From contig CAIOJG010000101.1 of the NCBI GenBank assembly GCA_903858555.1, forward strand, positions 1 to 12,066: a stretch of DNA of 12,066 nucleotides, read 5' to 3'. How positions within the stretch are numbered: position 1 is the first letter of the stretch; each line of letters starts with the position of its first letter. Position numbers and translations under genes: made by a program. The DNA comes from Candidatus Magasanikiibacteriota bacterium (GTDB lineage: Bacteria; Patescibacteriota; Patescibacteriia; Magasanikbacterales; GWA2-37-8). The notes below the pieces were generated by a model. It was not told the origin of the DNA and made no database searches. It worked only from the letters and a program-made list of their open reading frames with translations. Positions 1 to 7,334 of this stretch are shown here, piece after piece.

Positions 1-981
1 CCAATCCAATTTTTCCAAATTAAATACCGCACCGGACTTGTTTATTTTCTCAATTTTAAAATCTTTTATCAATTGTTCCATTGAATACAATTCTTGTTCA
101 GTGCCTGGATTCCATCCCAAGAAGGCCACAAAATTTATCATTGCTTGAGACAAGTAACCTTTGGCAATATAATCTTCAACTGCCACATCGCCTTGGCGTT
201 TGCTAAGCTTACTTTTATCCGCATTTAAGAGCAGTGGCAAATGCGCCATTAGAGGTGCCTCCCAGCCAAAGTACTTATAAAGTTGGATATGTTTTGGTGT
301 ACTACTCAACCACTCCTCTCCACGAATAACATGCGAAATTTCCATGAAATGATCATCAATCACCACCGCAAAATGATAGGTTGGAAAGCTATCAGTTTTA
401 ATTATCACTTGATCATCCACCAACTCATTTTTAAAAGTTACTTCCCCGTGTATCAAATCTTGAAAAGTGGTCTGACCCTCAGTTGGCATTTTCATACGCA
501 AAACGTGAGTTTCGCCAGCATCCATCTTAGCCTTAACTTCGTCCATGTTCAAATCACGACAATGGCGATCGTAGCCTGATGGAAGTTTGTTTTTTTGTTG
601 ATAATTTCTCAAATCTTCCAATCGCTCGGCCGTACAAAAACAGTGATAAGCATTACCCTCAGCCAGCAGTTGATCTGAATATTTTTTATAAATATCTAAA
701 CGCTCCGATTGGATATATGGCCCTTTGTCACCCACTTCCACTACTTTTCCTTGGGCATCGAGCTCCACCCCTTCATCGATATCCATGCCCGCCCATTTTA
801 AGGAACGGATCATGCTTTCGATACTACCTTCCACAAATCTTTTTCTGTCTGTATCTTCAATACGCAAAATAAACTTACCGCTATTTTGTTTGGCAACTAA
901 GTAAGCATACAAAGCGGTACGCAAACCACCGACATGCAAAAAACCGGTTGGAGATGGGGCAAAACGAGTTCGAACGGTCAT
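1..981 (-). CDS. gltX: Glutamyl-tRNA synthetase, N-terminal 327 residues (partial at window edge)
   Basis: Class I aminoacyl-tRNA synthetase that charges tRNA(Glu) with glutamate in the cytoplasm. The frame is open from ATG at 981 to base 1 with no stop, so the C-terminal anticodon-binding part lies outside the window. Visible signatures: the HIGH-type motif in PSPTGFLHVGG (residues 9-19, His16), the following RIEDTD (40-45), cysteines C114, C116 and C141 in the region of the GluRS zinc knuckle, RGEEWL (220-225), and the KMSKS counterpart as KLSKR (258-262) followed by QGD. The start overlaps the stop of the upstream glycosyltransferase gene as ATGA, indicating translational coupling. Whether this enzyme also charges tRNA(Gln) for later amidation cannot be told from this part. 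The family assignment is near certain. Confidence 0.97.
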   Translation of the reverse strand, partial: MTVRTRFAPSPTGFLHVGGLRTALYAYLVAKQNSGKFILRIEDTDRKRFVEGSIESMIRSLKWAGMDIDEGVELDAQGKVVEVGDKGPYIQSERLDIYKKYSDQLLAEGNAYHCFCTAERLEDLRNYQQKNKLPSGYDRHCRDLNMDEVKAKMDAGETHVLRMKMPTEGQTTFQDLIHGEVTFKNELVDDQVIIKTDSFPTYHFAVVIDDHFMEISHVIRGEEWLSSTPKHIQLYKYFGWEAPLMAHLPLLLNADKSKLSKRQGDVAVEDYIAKGYLSQAMINFVAFLGWNPGTEQELYSMEQLIKDFKIEKINKSGAVFNLEKLDW

Positions 982-1751
982 ATTTTTTTAATCTTTTTAT
1001 AAATTACCAAACTAGTAAAAACAACAGTGGCTTTAAAAATTCTTCCAAATCGCCATGGCTGTTTTATCAAGCGATAAAGCCATTCTAACCCAATTTTACG
1101 CAAAAAACAAGGGGCGCGACGTACCTGACCTGAGATATAATCAAACGTCCCACCCACCCCCATCGCCAGCCTGACCGATGGTAAATTTTTGATATTTTCA
1201 TAGATCCATTTCTCTTGCTTATTGTGCCCAAAGGCGACCAGCAAGATATCCGGCGCGGTCATGATAATATCATGAATTGCTTCATCGTTGGCTTCTGGTT
1301 CGCAGAAAATTTTTTGTTCATCCTCTACTTTTAAAAAAGAAATGACTGGACCTGGGTTAAAGCCGGCAATTTTTAGATTTAGAAATTGTTTCTTTAGATT
1401 TACAGCTGCTTTTGTCAAAATATCTCTGGAGCCTGCCCCCAACAAATACACACTTTTATTTTCAGCCTGCGCCAATTCGCAAAGTTTAAAGACAAAATCC
1501 GATCCGGCAATCCGTTTGATTTTGCCGCCACTCACCAAACTTACTCCAAAACCATCACTCAAACTTAAATTGGCTAAATTTAATACCTTTTTAAAATAAG
1601 TATCGTACTGAACATCCACCAACATCTCTGGATTGGGTGTAAACACTAAATTTTGTTTACCTGAATTCAAAAAATCACGTGCTTTTTGCAAAGCTTCATT
1701 CATGGTTAAGCTGTCTATTTTTACATCCAAAACTTCTACCATAACTACCAT
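978..1751 (-). CDS. WecG/TagA/CpsF-family glycosyltransferase (GT26)
   Basis: Predicted transferase that moves an N-acetylmannosamine-like sugar from a UDP donor onto an undecaprenyl-diphosphate-linked sugar at the inner face of the membrane, an early step in wall or surface polysaccharide assembly. The 257-residue length is normal for the family. Signatures: FTPNPEM (37-43), LSDGFGV (64-70) with the conserved Asp66, RIAGSD (80-85), VYLLGAG (101-107), AFGHNKQEKW (173-182), GVGGTFDYISGQ (198-209) and RRAP (211-214). They are followed by the basic, aromatic C-terminal tail (EWLYRLIKQPWR) that docks TagA enzymes on membranes. The first ATG directly follows the stop of the upstream gene, with GGA about ten bases before it; a second ATG at codon 4 is possible. 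The exact sugar cannot be read from the sequence, and no other polysaccharide genes are nearby. Confidence 0.93.
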   Translation of the reverse strand: MVVMVEVLDVKIDSLTMNEALQKARDFLNSGKQNLVFTPNPEMLVDVQYDTYFKKVLNLANLSLSDGFGVSLVSGGKIKRIAGSDFVFKLCELAQAENKSVYLLGAGSRDILTKAAVNLKKQFLNLKIAGFNPGPVISFLKVEDEQKIFCEPEANDEAIHDIIMTAPDILLVAFGHNKQEKWIYENIKNLPSVRLAMGVGGTFDYISGQVRRAPCFLRKIGLEWLYRLIKQPWRFGRIFKATVVFTSLVIYKKIKKI

Positions 1752-3632
1752 TTATTTTCCGTTCAATAATGCGAGAAATTTTGCCACCTGCGGGTCTTTC
1801 TTCTTTTCTCGTATGGCCTGCATATGTTCTTGTAATTGTTCTGGTGAACCATTCAGGTAGTAATCATTTACAAATTTTACTCCGAGTTCAGCTAAAACTC
1901 TTATGCCTTCCATAGGATCTGAGATTGTGTATTTATCACCGCTTTCGACGATTACACCATTTTTTAGTAAAGTATAAATTATTTCTATACCATCATAATG
2001 ATAACGTTCACCGCTAGTACCAATCGCGTCGGACTTATTTTTTAAATAATCACACACATCACCAAGACCAGCCAGCAATTGATCATTTGGATTAACCAAG
2101 TCCAGTCTACCAGCTTTCACCGTTTCCAAAAGTATTCTCATCTGACCGGTGTCTGCTTTTAATTCTTCCGCCATCAACATTTCAGCAGAAACTCCCAAAC
2201 GTTTACGTACCTGACCGTCTTCTTTGGGCGCAATAGTATGCCCAAGTTCGTGCATGGTATTGCTCAAAATTGTGGCGCGTGCAAAAGTGTCATCATCAAT
2301 ATTTTCAACAAAAACCGACCTAAGCGCCGGCAAAGCTGTAGTCACAGCCACATCCACTACCGCATTAGTATGAGCCACGATTTTATCTGTACCTTCTTCA
2401 CCGCGAGTTGTCCAATACACATTTGGACCAAAAGCAAACGGCTGATAATTCATCAAAACCGGCGGTGCATGTTGTTCCTCTTCAAAGTAAGGACGCTGCT
2501 CGGCTAAAATTTTATCTACCACACCTCTAAAATATTCTACCGTGGCAGATAATTCTTTTGATTCTTTAGTGATAAAACCTAAACGAATCTCGGCATCGGC
2601 CGCAACAGCTGGAGCCGCTTGTGGCACAAACATTATTGGACAACCTTCCAAAGCTAAATCTTTCATATCTCGCAAGAGTTGTTGCCACTGCTCAAACAAA
2701 GCATCCGGCTCAACTGTTTTTGAACTATAAGCATCGGCCATCTTTCGTAAATATTTCCCTAAATTTTTATATTCTTCTCCAATATCTCCCGTGTCACAAG
2801 CTTTATCTGTTTTTTCTGCCAACAGATAAAATCTTTTAGCCAGTTGCGTCCATTCAAAAGGAAAAACATCCACATATGGTTTTACATCTACTTCGTCATT
2901 GTCTGGACTACTATATAAATCATAAACATAACGCATACCATTAGACTCTTCACCAAGCGGTGTCTTAACAGAACCACCCGGCGCATCAGCCAATTCAATC
3001 TGTTTTACATAAGCTTGATCTATATATTTTCCTAAAAGTGCAGCCGAATCAACAAAAATTTCCAATTCAGTTTTGCTCTTTAAACCACAGACCTCAAGCA
3101 AACCAGCAACCCTCTCTTCTGGCAAATCTTTTATCCAACGGCGAGAGACTGCTATGGCCGCCAACTGACGTTCGGATGAGATCATAACAAGCTCTCTCCA
3201 AACATTTGGCAAAACTTCTCGCAATGACTCCAAGACACCAAATTGTCGGATCATTAATTTCTGTTCCAATTCATCAGTATTTTCCAATAATTCTTTTTCT
3301 TTTGCGTACTGAGGTAAACCTTCCAACTGTTGTGCCCATCCTTTACATTTCTCTGCCAAAAACGGAGTGACCTTTTTACTCCATTCCTGAGTAACGAGCA
3401 TTTTTGATTTTTCAAAAATATCCTCCACACCTTTTATATCCGACGGCATCTCTTTCCATTCATTACTTTCGCGAGAGGCCTCAAATAATGAAGCCCTGAC
3501 TTGACGAGCAGTCTCCACGTAATCTGGTATCTCAATTTTTGAGTCTAAAACATCGGTACGATTTTCCGGTTTTACTTCGAATGAATCACCAAAACGAGCG
3601 ACTTGTTCGTTTGAAATTTCTGATTCTGACAT
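1752..3632 (-). CDS. Putative zinc metallopeptidase, dipeptidyl-peptidase III (M49)-like
   Basis: A 626-residue protein without signal peptide or membrane segments, so probably cytoplasmic. Residues 461-465 read HELGH, a gluzincin HExxH site (His461 and His465 as zinc ligands, Glu462 as base). The segment EELKAD at 489-494, 24 residues after the second histidine, offers Glu490 as third ligand. The pairing of HE..H with EE.(K/R)A(D/E) resembles M49 dipeptidyl peptidase III and the DPP III-like part of plant Nudix hydrolase 3. In classical DPP III, however, the site is HExxxH with a longer gap. The first 330 residues are mostly charged helices (residues 240-260 contain DVKPYVDVFPFEW) and I do not recognise them. 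It heads the operon with the glycosyltransferase and gltX, with its own promoter at 3666-3694. A zinc peptidase activity is likely; the substrate is unknown. Confidence 0.7.
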   Translation of the reverse strand: MSESEISNEQVARFGDSFEVKPENRTDVLDSKIEIPDYVETARQVRASLFEASRESNEWKEMPSDIKGVEDIFEKSKMLVTQEWSKKVTPFLAEKCKGWAQQLEGLPQYAKEKELLENTDELEQKLMIRQFGVLESLREVLPNVWRELVMISSERQLAAIAVSRRWIKDLPEERVAGLLEVCGLKSKTELEIFVDSAALLGKYIDQAYVKQIELADAPGGSVKTPLGEESNGMRYVYDLYSSPDNDEVDVKPYVDVFPFEWTQLAKRFYLLAEKTDKACDTGDIGEEYKNLGKYLRKMADAYSSKTVEPDALFEQWQQLLRDMKDLALEGCPIMFVPQAAPAVAADAEIRLGFITKESKELSATVEYFRGVVDKILAEQRPYFEEEQHAPPVLMNYQPFAFGPNVYWTTRGEEGTDKIVAHTNAVVDVAVTTALPALRSVFVENIDDDTFARATILSNTMHELGHTIAPKEDGQVRKRLGVSAEMLMAEELKADTGQMRILLETVKAGRLDLVNPNDQLLAGLGDVCDYLKNKSDAIGTSGERYHYDGIEIIYTLLKNGVIVESGDKYTISDPMEGIRVLAELGVKFVNDYYLNGSPEQLQEHMQAIREKKKDPQVAKFLALLNGK

Positions 3633-3665
3633 ATTTTAAATACAATAATACTAAATAATATTTGA

Positions 3666-3694
3666 ATTATAGCTTGTTTATATAAAAAAATCAA
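3666..3694 (-). promoter_or_regulatory. Sigma70-type promoter for the peptidase-glycosyltransferase-gltX operon
   Basis: On the minus strand TTGATT (3694-3689), a 17-base spacer and a perfect TATAAT (3671-3666) stand about 33 bases before the ATG at 3632. This predicts a leader of roughly 25-28 nt, which has no Shine-Dalgarno sequence. The -35 element begins only two bases after the T-tract of the dapD terminator. Confidence 0.75.
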
Positions 3695-3696
3695 AC

Positions 3697-3758
3697 AAAA
3701 AACCGTCGCACTACTCTATCTCCAAATAATTTAGAAACAAAGTAGGTTGGCGACGGTT
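3697..3758 (-). terminator. Rho-independent terminator after dapD
   Basis: Read on the minus strand, AACCGTCGC (3758-3750) pairs perfectly with GCGACGGTT (3709-3701). An inner CTACT/AGTAG stem (3745-3741 with 3715-3711) is separated from it by a small asymmetric bulge, and a 25-base AT-rich loop closes it. Four further T residues follow at 3700-3697, continuing the two at the end of the stem. The plus strand lacks a T-tract, so it acts in the dapD direction. Confidence 0.75.
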
Positions 3759-3794
3759 CTTGAGAGAAGACCCGTGCCTTCCCCTACTGCCTTT

Positions 3795-3818
3795 TTAAGG
3801 CGGGCCACGAATCTTCAT
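3795..3818 (-). other. Seven-codon minigene with strong ribosome binding site
   Basis: ATG at 3818 opens MKIRGPP followed by TAA at 3797-3795. It is preceded by AAGGAG (3830-3825) at an ideal six-base spacing, and starts 16 bases after the dapD stop. Most genes in this window lack such a site. It may be the cut-off start of the gene that followed dapD in a donor operon, or a short regulatory peptide before the terminator. The following bases can also form a GCCTT/AAGGC hairpin. Without homologues this is only a candidate. Confidence 0.3.
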
Positions 3819-3834
3819 GATTTTCTCCTTGTGC

Positions 3835-4668
3835 CTACACGGCGACAGCGAAATCGCGCAACACGGCGTTGAGCGACGTCTTGCGGTCAGTGGACTCGGT
3901 GCGCTGGCCGATGATCAAGGCACAGGGCACCCCGAATTCACCCGCCGGAAACGTCTTCAGACGCGTACCGGGGATGACGACGCTGCGAGCCGGAATACGA
4001 CCGCGCATCTCCACCGGCGTAGAACCGGTGACATCCAGGATGACCGTCGACGACGTGAGCACGACGCCCGCGCCGATGACCGCCTCCTTCTCGACATGCA
4101 CGCCCTCGACGATGATAGCGCGGGAACCGACGAAGCAGCCGTCTTCGATGATGACTGGAGTCGCGCTCGGCGGCTCCAAAACACCACCGATGCCGACACC
4201 GCCAGCAAGATGAACATCAGCGCCGATTTGCGCGCAGCTGCCCACAGTCGCCCAGGTGTCCACCATCGTGCGCGCACCGACGTACGCACCGATGTTGACG
4301 AAGCTGGGCATCAGGATGACGCCCGACTCCAGAAAACTACCGTAACGAGCGACCGCCGGCGGAACCACGCGAACACCGCACTTCGCGAAATCGCGCTTGA
4401 GCGGAATCTTGTCGTGGAACTCAAACGGATCGAGCTCGTGCACCACCATCTTGGCGATGCCGAAGTAGAGCAGGATAGCCTGCTTGACCCAAGCGTTGAC
4501 CACTCAACCTTTGTCGGTCGGCTCAGCCACCCGCAGCCGCCCTTCGTTGAGCATCGCAACGGTGGCATTCACCGCCACGACATACTCAGCGTCTTCGAGC
4601 AACTTGCGATTTTCGTAAGCCGCTTCGACCAACCCCTTCAACTCCTTCGGACCATATCCTTTCCTCAT
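3835..4668 (-). pseudogene. dapD: Tetrahydrodipicolinate N-succinyltransferase (DapD) interrupted by one in-frame TGA
   Basis: DapD transfers a succinyl group from succinyl-CoA to tetrahydrodipicolinate in the succinylase branch of diaminopimelate/lysine synthesis, supplying peptidoglycan precursors. From ATG at 4668 the frame gives 54 residues, including LNEGRLRVAEPTDKG, then TGA at 4506-4504. The same frame then continues with 222 residues from VVNAWVKQAILLYF to TAG at 3837-3835. With the TGA counted as one residue the product is 277 aa, normal for the family (E. coli 274). The TGA falls where E. coli DapD has Trp (RVAEKIDGQWVTHQW), so TGG to TGA is the simplest cause. The succinyl-CoA-binding left-handed beta-helix looks complete: MPSFVNIGAYV, TMVDTWATVGSCAQIG, HLAGGVGIGGVLEP, IIEDGCFVGSR. 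A GTG directly after the TGA, with AAAGG before it, could restart a 222-residue product. The start is fixed by an in-frame TGA four codons upstream. Base composition is far more GC-rich than its neighbours, suggesting transfer. Confidence 0.85.
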
Positions 4669-4672
4669 GACA

Positions 4673-4679
4673 CCCTCTC
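4673..4679 (-). promoter_or_regulatory. Strong ribosome binding site of dapD
   Basis: GAGAGGG on the minus strand ends four bases before the ATG at 4668. It supports that start and contrasts with the weak or absent sites before the peroxiredoxin, DUF2127, PEBP, permease and peptidase genes. Confidence 0.6.
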
Positions 4680-4698
4680 AATTTTTCCATTTCTAGAC

Positions 4699-4715
4699 CG
4701 TTGGCATATCCAACG
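4699..4715 (-). promoter_or_regulatory. Inverted repeat in the dapD leader
   Basis: CGTTGG and CCAACG (4715-4710 and 4704-4699 on the minus strand) flank the five-base loop ATATG. The repeat lies between the predicted transcription start (about 4732) and the ribosome binding site. No T-tract follows, so it is not a terminator. It could be a leader hairpin or an operator. Confidence 0.4.
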
Positions 4716-4738
4716 AACCGGAAACAGAACCAGACACC

Positions 4739-4766
4739 ATACTACCAATTTTGGCTAAAAAGTCAA
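4739..4766 (-). promoter_or_regulatory. Probable promoter of dapD
   Basis: TTGACT (4766-4761), a 16-base spacer and TAGTAT (4744-4739), the latter preceded by TGG as an extended -10. It gives dapD its own transcription start, with a leader of about 64 nt. The -35 element overlaps the T-tract end of the preceding terminator. The -10 matches only 4 of 6 bases. Confidence 0.5.
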
Positions 4767-4795
4767 TAAAAAAGCCCCTGTTCTACAGAGGCTTT
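4764..4795 (-). terminator. Rho-independent terminator of the six-gene ABC operon
   Basis: On the minus strand AAAGCCTCTG (4795-4786), loop TAGAA and CAGGGGCTTT (4780-4771) form a 10-bp stem with one G-U pair. It runs into TTTATT, giving six T in a row counting the stem end. It begins 10 bases after the stop of the MsbA-like gene. Confidence 0.88.
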
Positions 4796-4805
4796 CAAAG
4801 TAATT

Positions 4806-6572
4806 TTATTTAATAAACCCACCCGCCTGCAAATCCCAGAGCTTTTTATACAACCCGGTTTTCTTTTTCAACAACTCTTTATGCGTACCATCCTCAGCAA
4901 TCTCACCTTTATCTATCACTAAAATTCTATCCGCACTCATAATAGTAGATAAACGATGGGCCACCATTATTACGGTTTTACCTTTCATCAAATTATTTAA
5001 AGCATCCTGGATATAATGTTCAGACTGGGAATCTAAACTAGACGTCGCTTCGTCCAAAAATAAAATTGGTGCATTCTTTAAAATAGCCCGGGCAATCGCA
5101 ACACGTTGACGTTCACCACCAGAAAGTTTCACACCACGTTCACCCACAAACGTATCATAACCCTTGTCTAATTCGGAAATAAATTCATGACAGTGCGCCA
5201 ATTTCGCGGCTGTTTCCACTTCTTCATCGGTTGAATCAAAACGTCCATAACGAATATTTTCTCGCAAAGAGCGATGAAACAAAATTGGATCCTGTGGCAC
5301 TAGTGAAATATTGTTCCAAAGACTTTCTTGAGTTACTTTAGAAATATTTTGCCCATCAATCAAAATTTTTCCGGAAGTGACATCGTGCATGCGCAGTAAT
5401 AATTTCACCAACGTAGATTTTCCCGCCCCCGACGGCCCTACTAAAGCCACTTTTTGTCCTGCGTCAATTTCCAAATTAAAATCTTTTAAAATTGACCGAG
5501 TTTCGTGATAATTAAATCCGACATCTTTAAACTCAATTTTACCATTTTCAACTTTTAATTCTTTTGCTTTTGGAATATCCACAATTTCATGCGGTGTGAC
5601 CAAAATCTCGGTCATCTCCGCCGCCTCTGTCAAATCAGAATTAATATTGCGCACCACTCGACCAAAACTCCAAATATTCTGCACTACGGTTATGACATAG
5701 GCCTGAATCAGCATTAAATCACCCGGTGTGAATTGGCCAACCAGCCATAATTTAATACCCATATACATCAGCACACCTTCTAAAACAAAAGCAAAAAAAG
5801 CCTGAAAAGATTCAAATCCACCATCAACGTACCAAGAAAATAATTGTAATTTTGAGTATCGTCCGACTGCTTCTTTAAAATTATGGCCTTCATTTGAATA
5901 ACCATTAAATAATTTTACATTAGTATGGTTGGTGATAGTATCTGCCAACACTCCACTCACCGCTGAATCAGCTTCACTGCGCAAAACATCATACTTTATA
6001 CGATAACGATTGTAATAAATACTTATCACAACATATACCAGTATCCAGATCAACAAGGCCAAACCCAAATATAAATTGCGATAAAATAGCACAATTAAAA
6101 TAATGCCAATTTCAATTACCATCTCCCCTACTTGAAAAATAATACGATCATTAAGCGATTCAAATGCTCGAATAAAACGATTAATCCTTTTTACCAATGA
6201 TCCAACGAAATTATTATTGAAAAATGAAAAAGAATTTTTGTGCAAGTAACCAAAGGCAAAGTTATATAAATCGGCCATCGTATTTGAACAAAAATATGAA
6301 TCAAAAAACGAAATAGCACGACGAGATACGAACTGTAAAAAACGAATAAAAATTATAATCCAAAAAACTTTATACAAACCAGGCAAAGTTTGTTGTAGAT
6401 CTTTTTGGCCGAGTAAATCAACGAACTGTTTCAAATATAAAGGAACGATAGTGCTGGTAATTGAAGAACAAAAAAGACCAAATATAACCAAATAAAAAGA
6501 TACTTGGTATTTCTTCATGAACTTCCAATAAAAACGGATTGTTTCTTTTATATAGGCTTTATTCTCCGACAT
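4806..6572 (-). CDS. ABC exporter half-transporter, MsbA/MdlB-like (fused membrane and ATPase domains)
   Basis: A 588-residue type IV ABC exporter that would pump a lipid, peptide or drug outward as a dimer. The N-terminal 310 residues hold about six membrane spans, with clear hydrophobic blocks at 24-48, 68-82, 146-190 and 255-300. The ATPase follows: Walker A GPSGAGKST (379-387), Q-loop VPQDP (425-429), signature LSGGERQ (483-489), Walker B ILFLDEATSSLD (503-514) and H-loop His539 in VAHRLS. All catalytic residues are present, so it should be active as a homodimer; no partner half-transporter is visible in the window. It starts three bases after the stop of the ABC-2 permease gene and is the last gene of the operon. 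The substrate cannot be deduced. Confidence 0.94.
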   Translation of the reverse strand: MSENKAYIKETIRFYWKFMKKYQVSFYLVIFGLFCSSITSTIVPLYLKQFVDLLGQKDLQQTLPGLYKVFWIIIFIRFLQFVSRRAISFFDSYFCSNTMADLYNFAFGYLHKNSFSFFNNNFVGSLVKRINRFIRAFESLNDRIIFQVGEMVIEIGIILIVLFYRNLYLGLALLIWILVYVVISIYYNRYRIKYDVLRSEADSAVSGVLADTITNHTNVKLFNGYSNEGHNFKEAVGRYSKLQLFSWYVDGGFESFQAFFAFVLEGVLMYMGIKLWLVGQFTPGDLMLIQAYVITVVQNIWSFGRVVRNINSDLTEAAEMTEILVTPHEIVDIPKAKELKVENGKIEFKDVGFNYHETRSILKDFNLEIDAGQKVALVGPSGAGKSTLVKLLLRMHDVTSGKILIDGQNISKVTQESLWNNISLVPQDPILFHRSLRENIRYGRFDSTDEEVETAAKLAHCHEFISELDKGYDTFVGERGVKLSGGERQRVAIARAILKNAPILFLDEATSSLDSQSEHYIQDALNNLMKGKTVIMVAHRLSTIMSADRILVIDKGEIAEDGTHKELLKKKTGLYKKLWDLQAGGFIK

Positions 6573-6575
6573 AAA

Positions 6576-7319
6576 CTACATCTTCATTTTTTTAAATAGA
6601 TAACTAGAAATAGCCAGAAAAATCATGGCCGAAGTACCCAAAATGAGAAAATCGTTTAGTAAGCCAAAATGATCCGTTCCGGTCAACAATCCGCGCAACG
6701 CATCCACGCCATAAGCCAATGGATCCAAGGCGGCAATTATGGTCATTACTTTTGGCAAACCCTGAAGAGGAAATAAAGCACCGGACAAGAAGAATAGCGG
6801 CATGGTCAAAAAATTTGATACCAACTGAAAGGCATGCATATCATCCAACATACACGCAATCGCTGTACCAAGCGCCGTAAAAGTGACAGCAATTAACAAC
6901 ATCATCAAAAAAACCAACGGCAACAACCAAGGTTTTTGAAATTTAAATTCAAAAAATGAAATTAACGCCAAAACTACCACCCCCTGAATTACCGCTACGG
7001 TTGCTCCGCCCAATATTCTACCAAATACAATTTTTAGACGGCTCACCGGGGCCACAAAAGTTTCTTTTAGAAAACCAAATTCTTTATCCCAAATCATTTC
7101 AATTCCGGAAAAAATTGATAAGAATAAAATACTCATCGCAATAATTCCAGGCGCGATAAATTGAATATAATTTCCACCGCCGGCTTTGGCATAAACCGGT
7201 CCAAAACCAAAACCTAAAGCTACTAAAAATAAAATCGGTTGACCCAAAGACCCAATAATACGCGCCCGATTTCTAAAATATCTCTTGATTTGTCTAAGCC
7301 ACAAAATATAAATAACCAT
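6576..7319 (-). CDS. ABC-2 type transporter permease
   Basis: A 247-residue integral membrane subunit with about six spans (near 22-42, 56-73, 103-123, 131-157, 167-187 and 225-243). Family features include the cytoplasmic start IKRYFRNRARIIG, FIAPGIIAMSILF (54-66), the coupling-helix region DKEFGFLKETFVAPVSR (78-94) and FFLSGALFPLQGLP (176-189). This matches the DrrB/ABC2_membrane family. It would pair with the ATPase encoded directly upstream, 15 bases away, to form a homodimeric exporter moving a drug, glycan or lipid; the pair alone does not tell which. No Shine-Dalgarno sequence is seen before the ATG. Confidence 0.92.
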   Translation of the reverse strand: MVIYILWLRQIKRYFRNRARIIGSLGQPILFLVALGFGFGPVYAKAGGGNYIQFIAPGIIAMSILFLSIFSGIEMIWDKEFGFLKETFVAPVSRLKIVFGRILGGATVAVIQGVVVLALISFFEFKFQKPWLLPLVFLMMLLIAVTFTALGTAIACMLDDMHAFQLVSNFLTMPLFFLSGALFPLQGLPKVMTIIAALDPLAYGVDALRGLLTGTDHFGLLNDFLILGTSAMIFLAISSYLFKKMKM

Positions 7320-7334
7320 ATAAAAAAATATTAA

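Noticed and set aside
283..872. Two plus-strand open frames over gltX
   Set aside because: The minus strand encodes clear glutamyl-tRNA synthetase throughout; the plus-strand products have no family features.
4504..4506. TGA recoded as Trp or Gly across the genome (as in Mycoplasma or Gracilibacteria)
   Set aside because: The glycosyltransferase gene ends with TGA in an ATGA overlap with gltX at the normal family length, and no other gene here contains an in-frame TGA. One codon in a foreign-looking gene does not support a changed code.
4504..4506. Selenocysteine at the dapD TGA
   Set aside because: The position aligns with Trp, not Cys, DapD has no redox chemistry there, and I see no convincing stem-loop of the SECIS type right after it.
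3817..4758. 313-codon plus-strand open frame over dapD
   Set aside because: It is a mirror of the GC-rich dapD frame, rich in Arg, Asp and His with low-complexity runs, and matches no protein pattern. The minus-strand frame encodes recognisable DapD.
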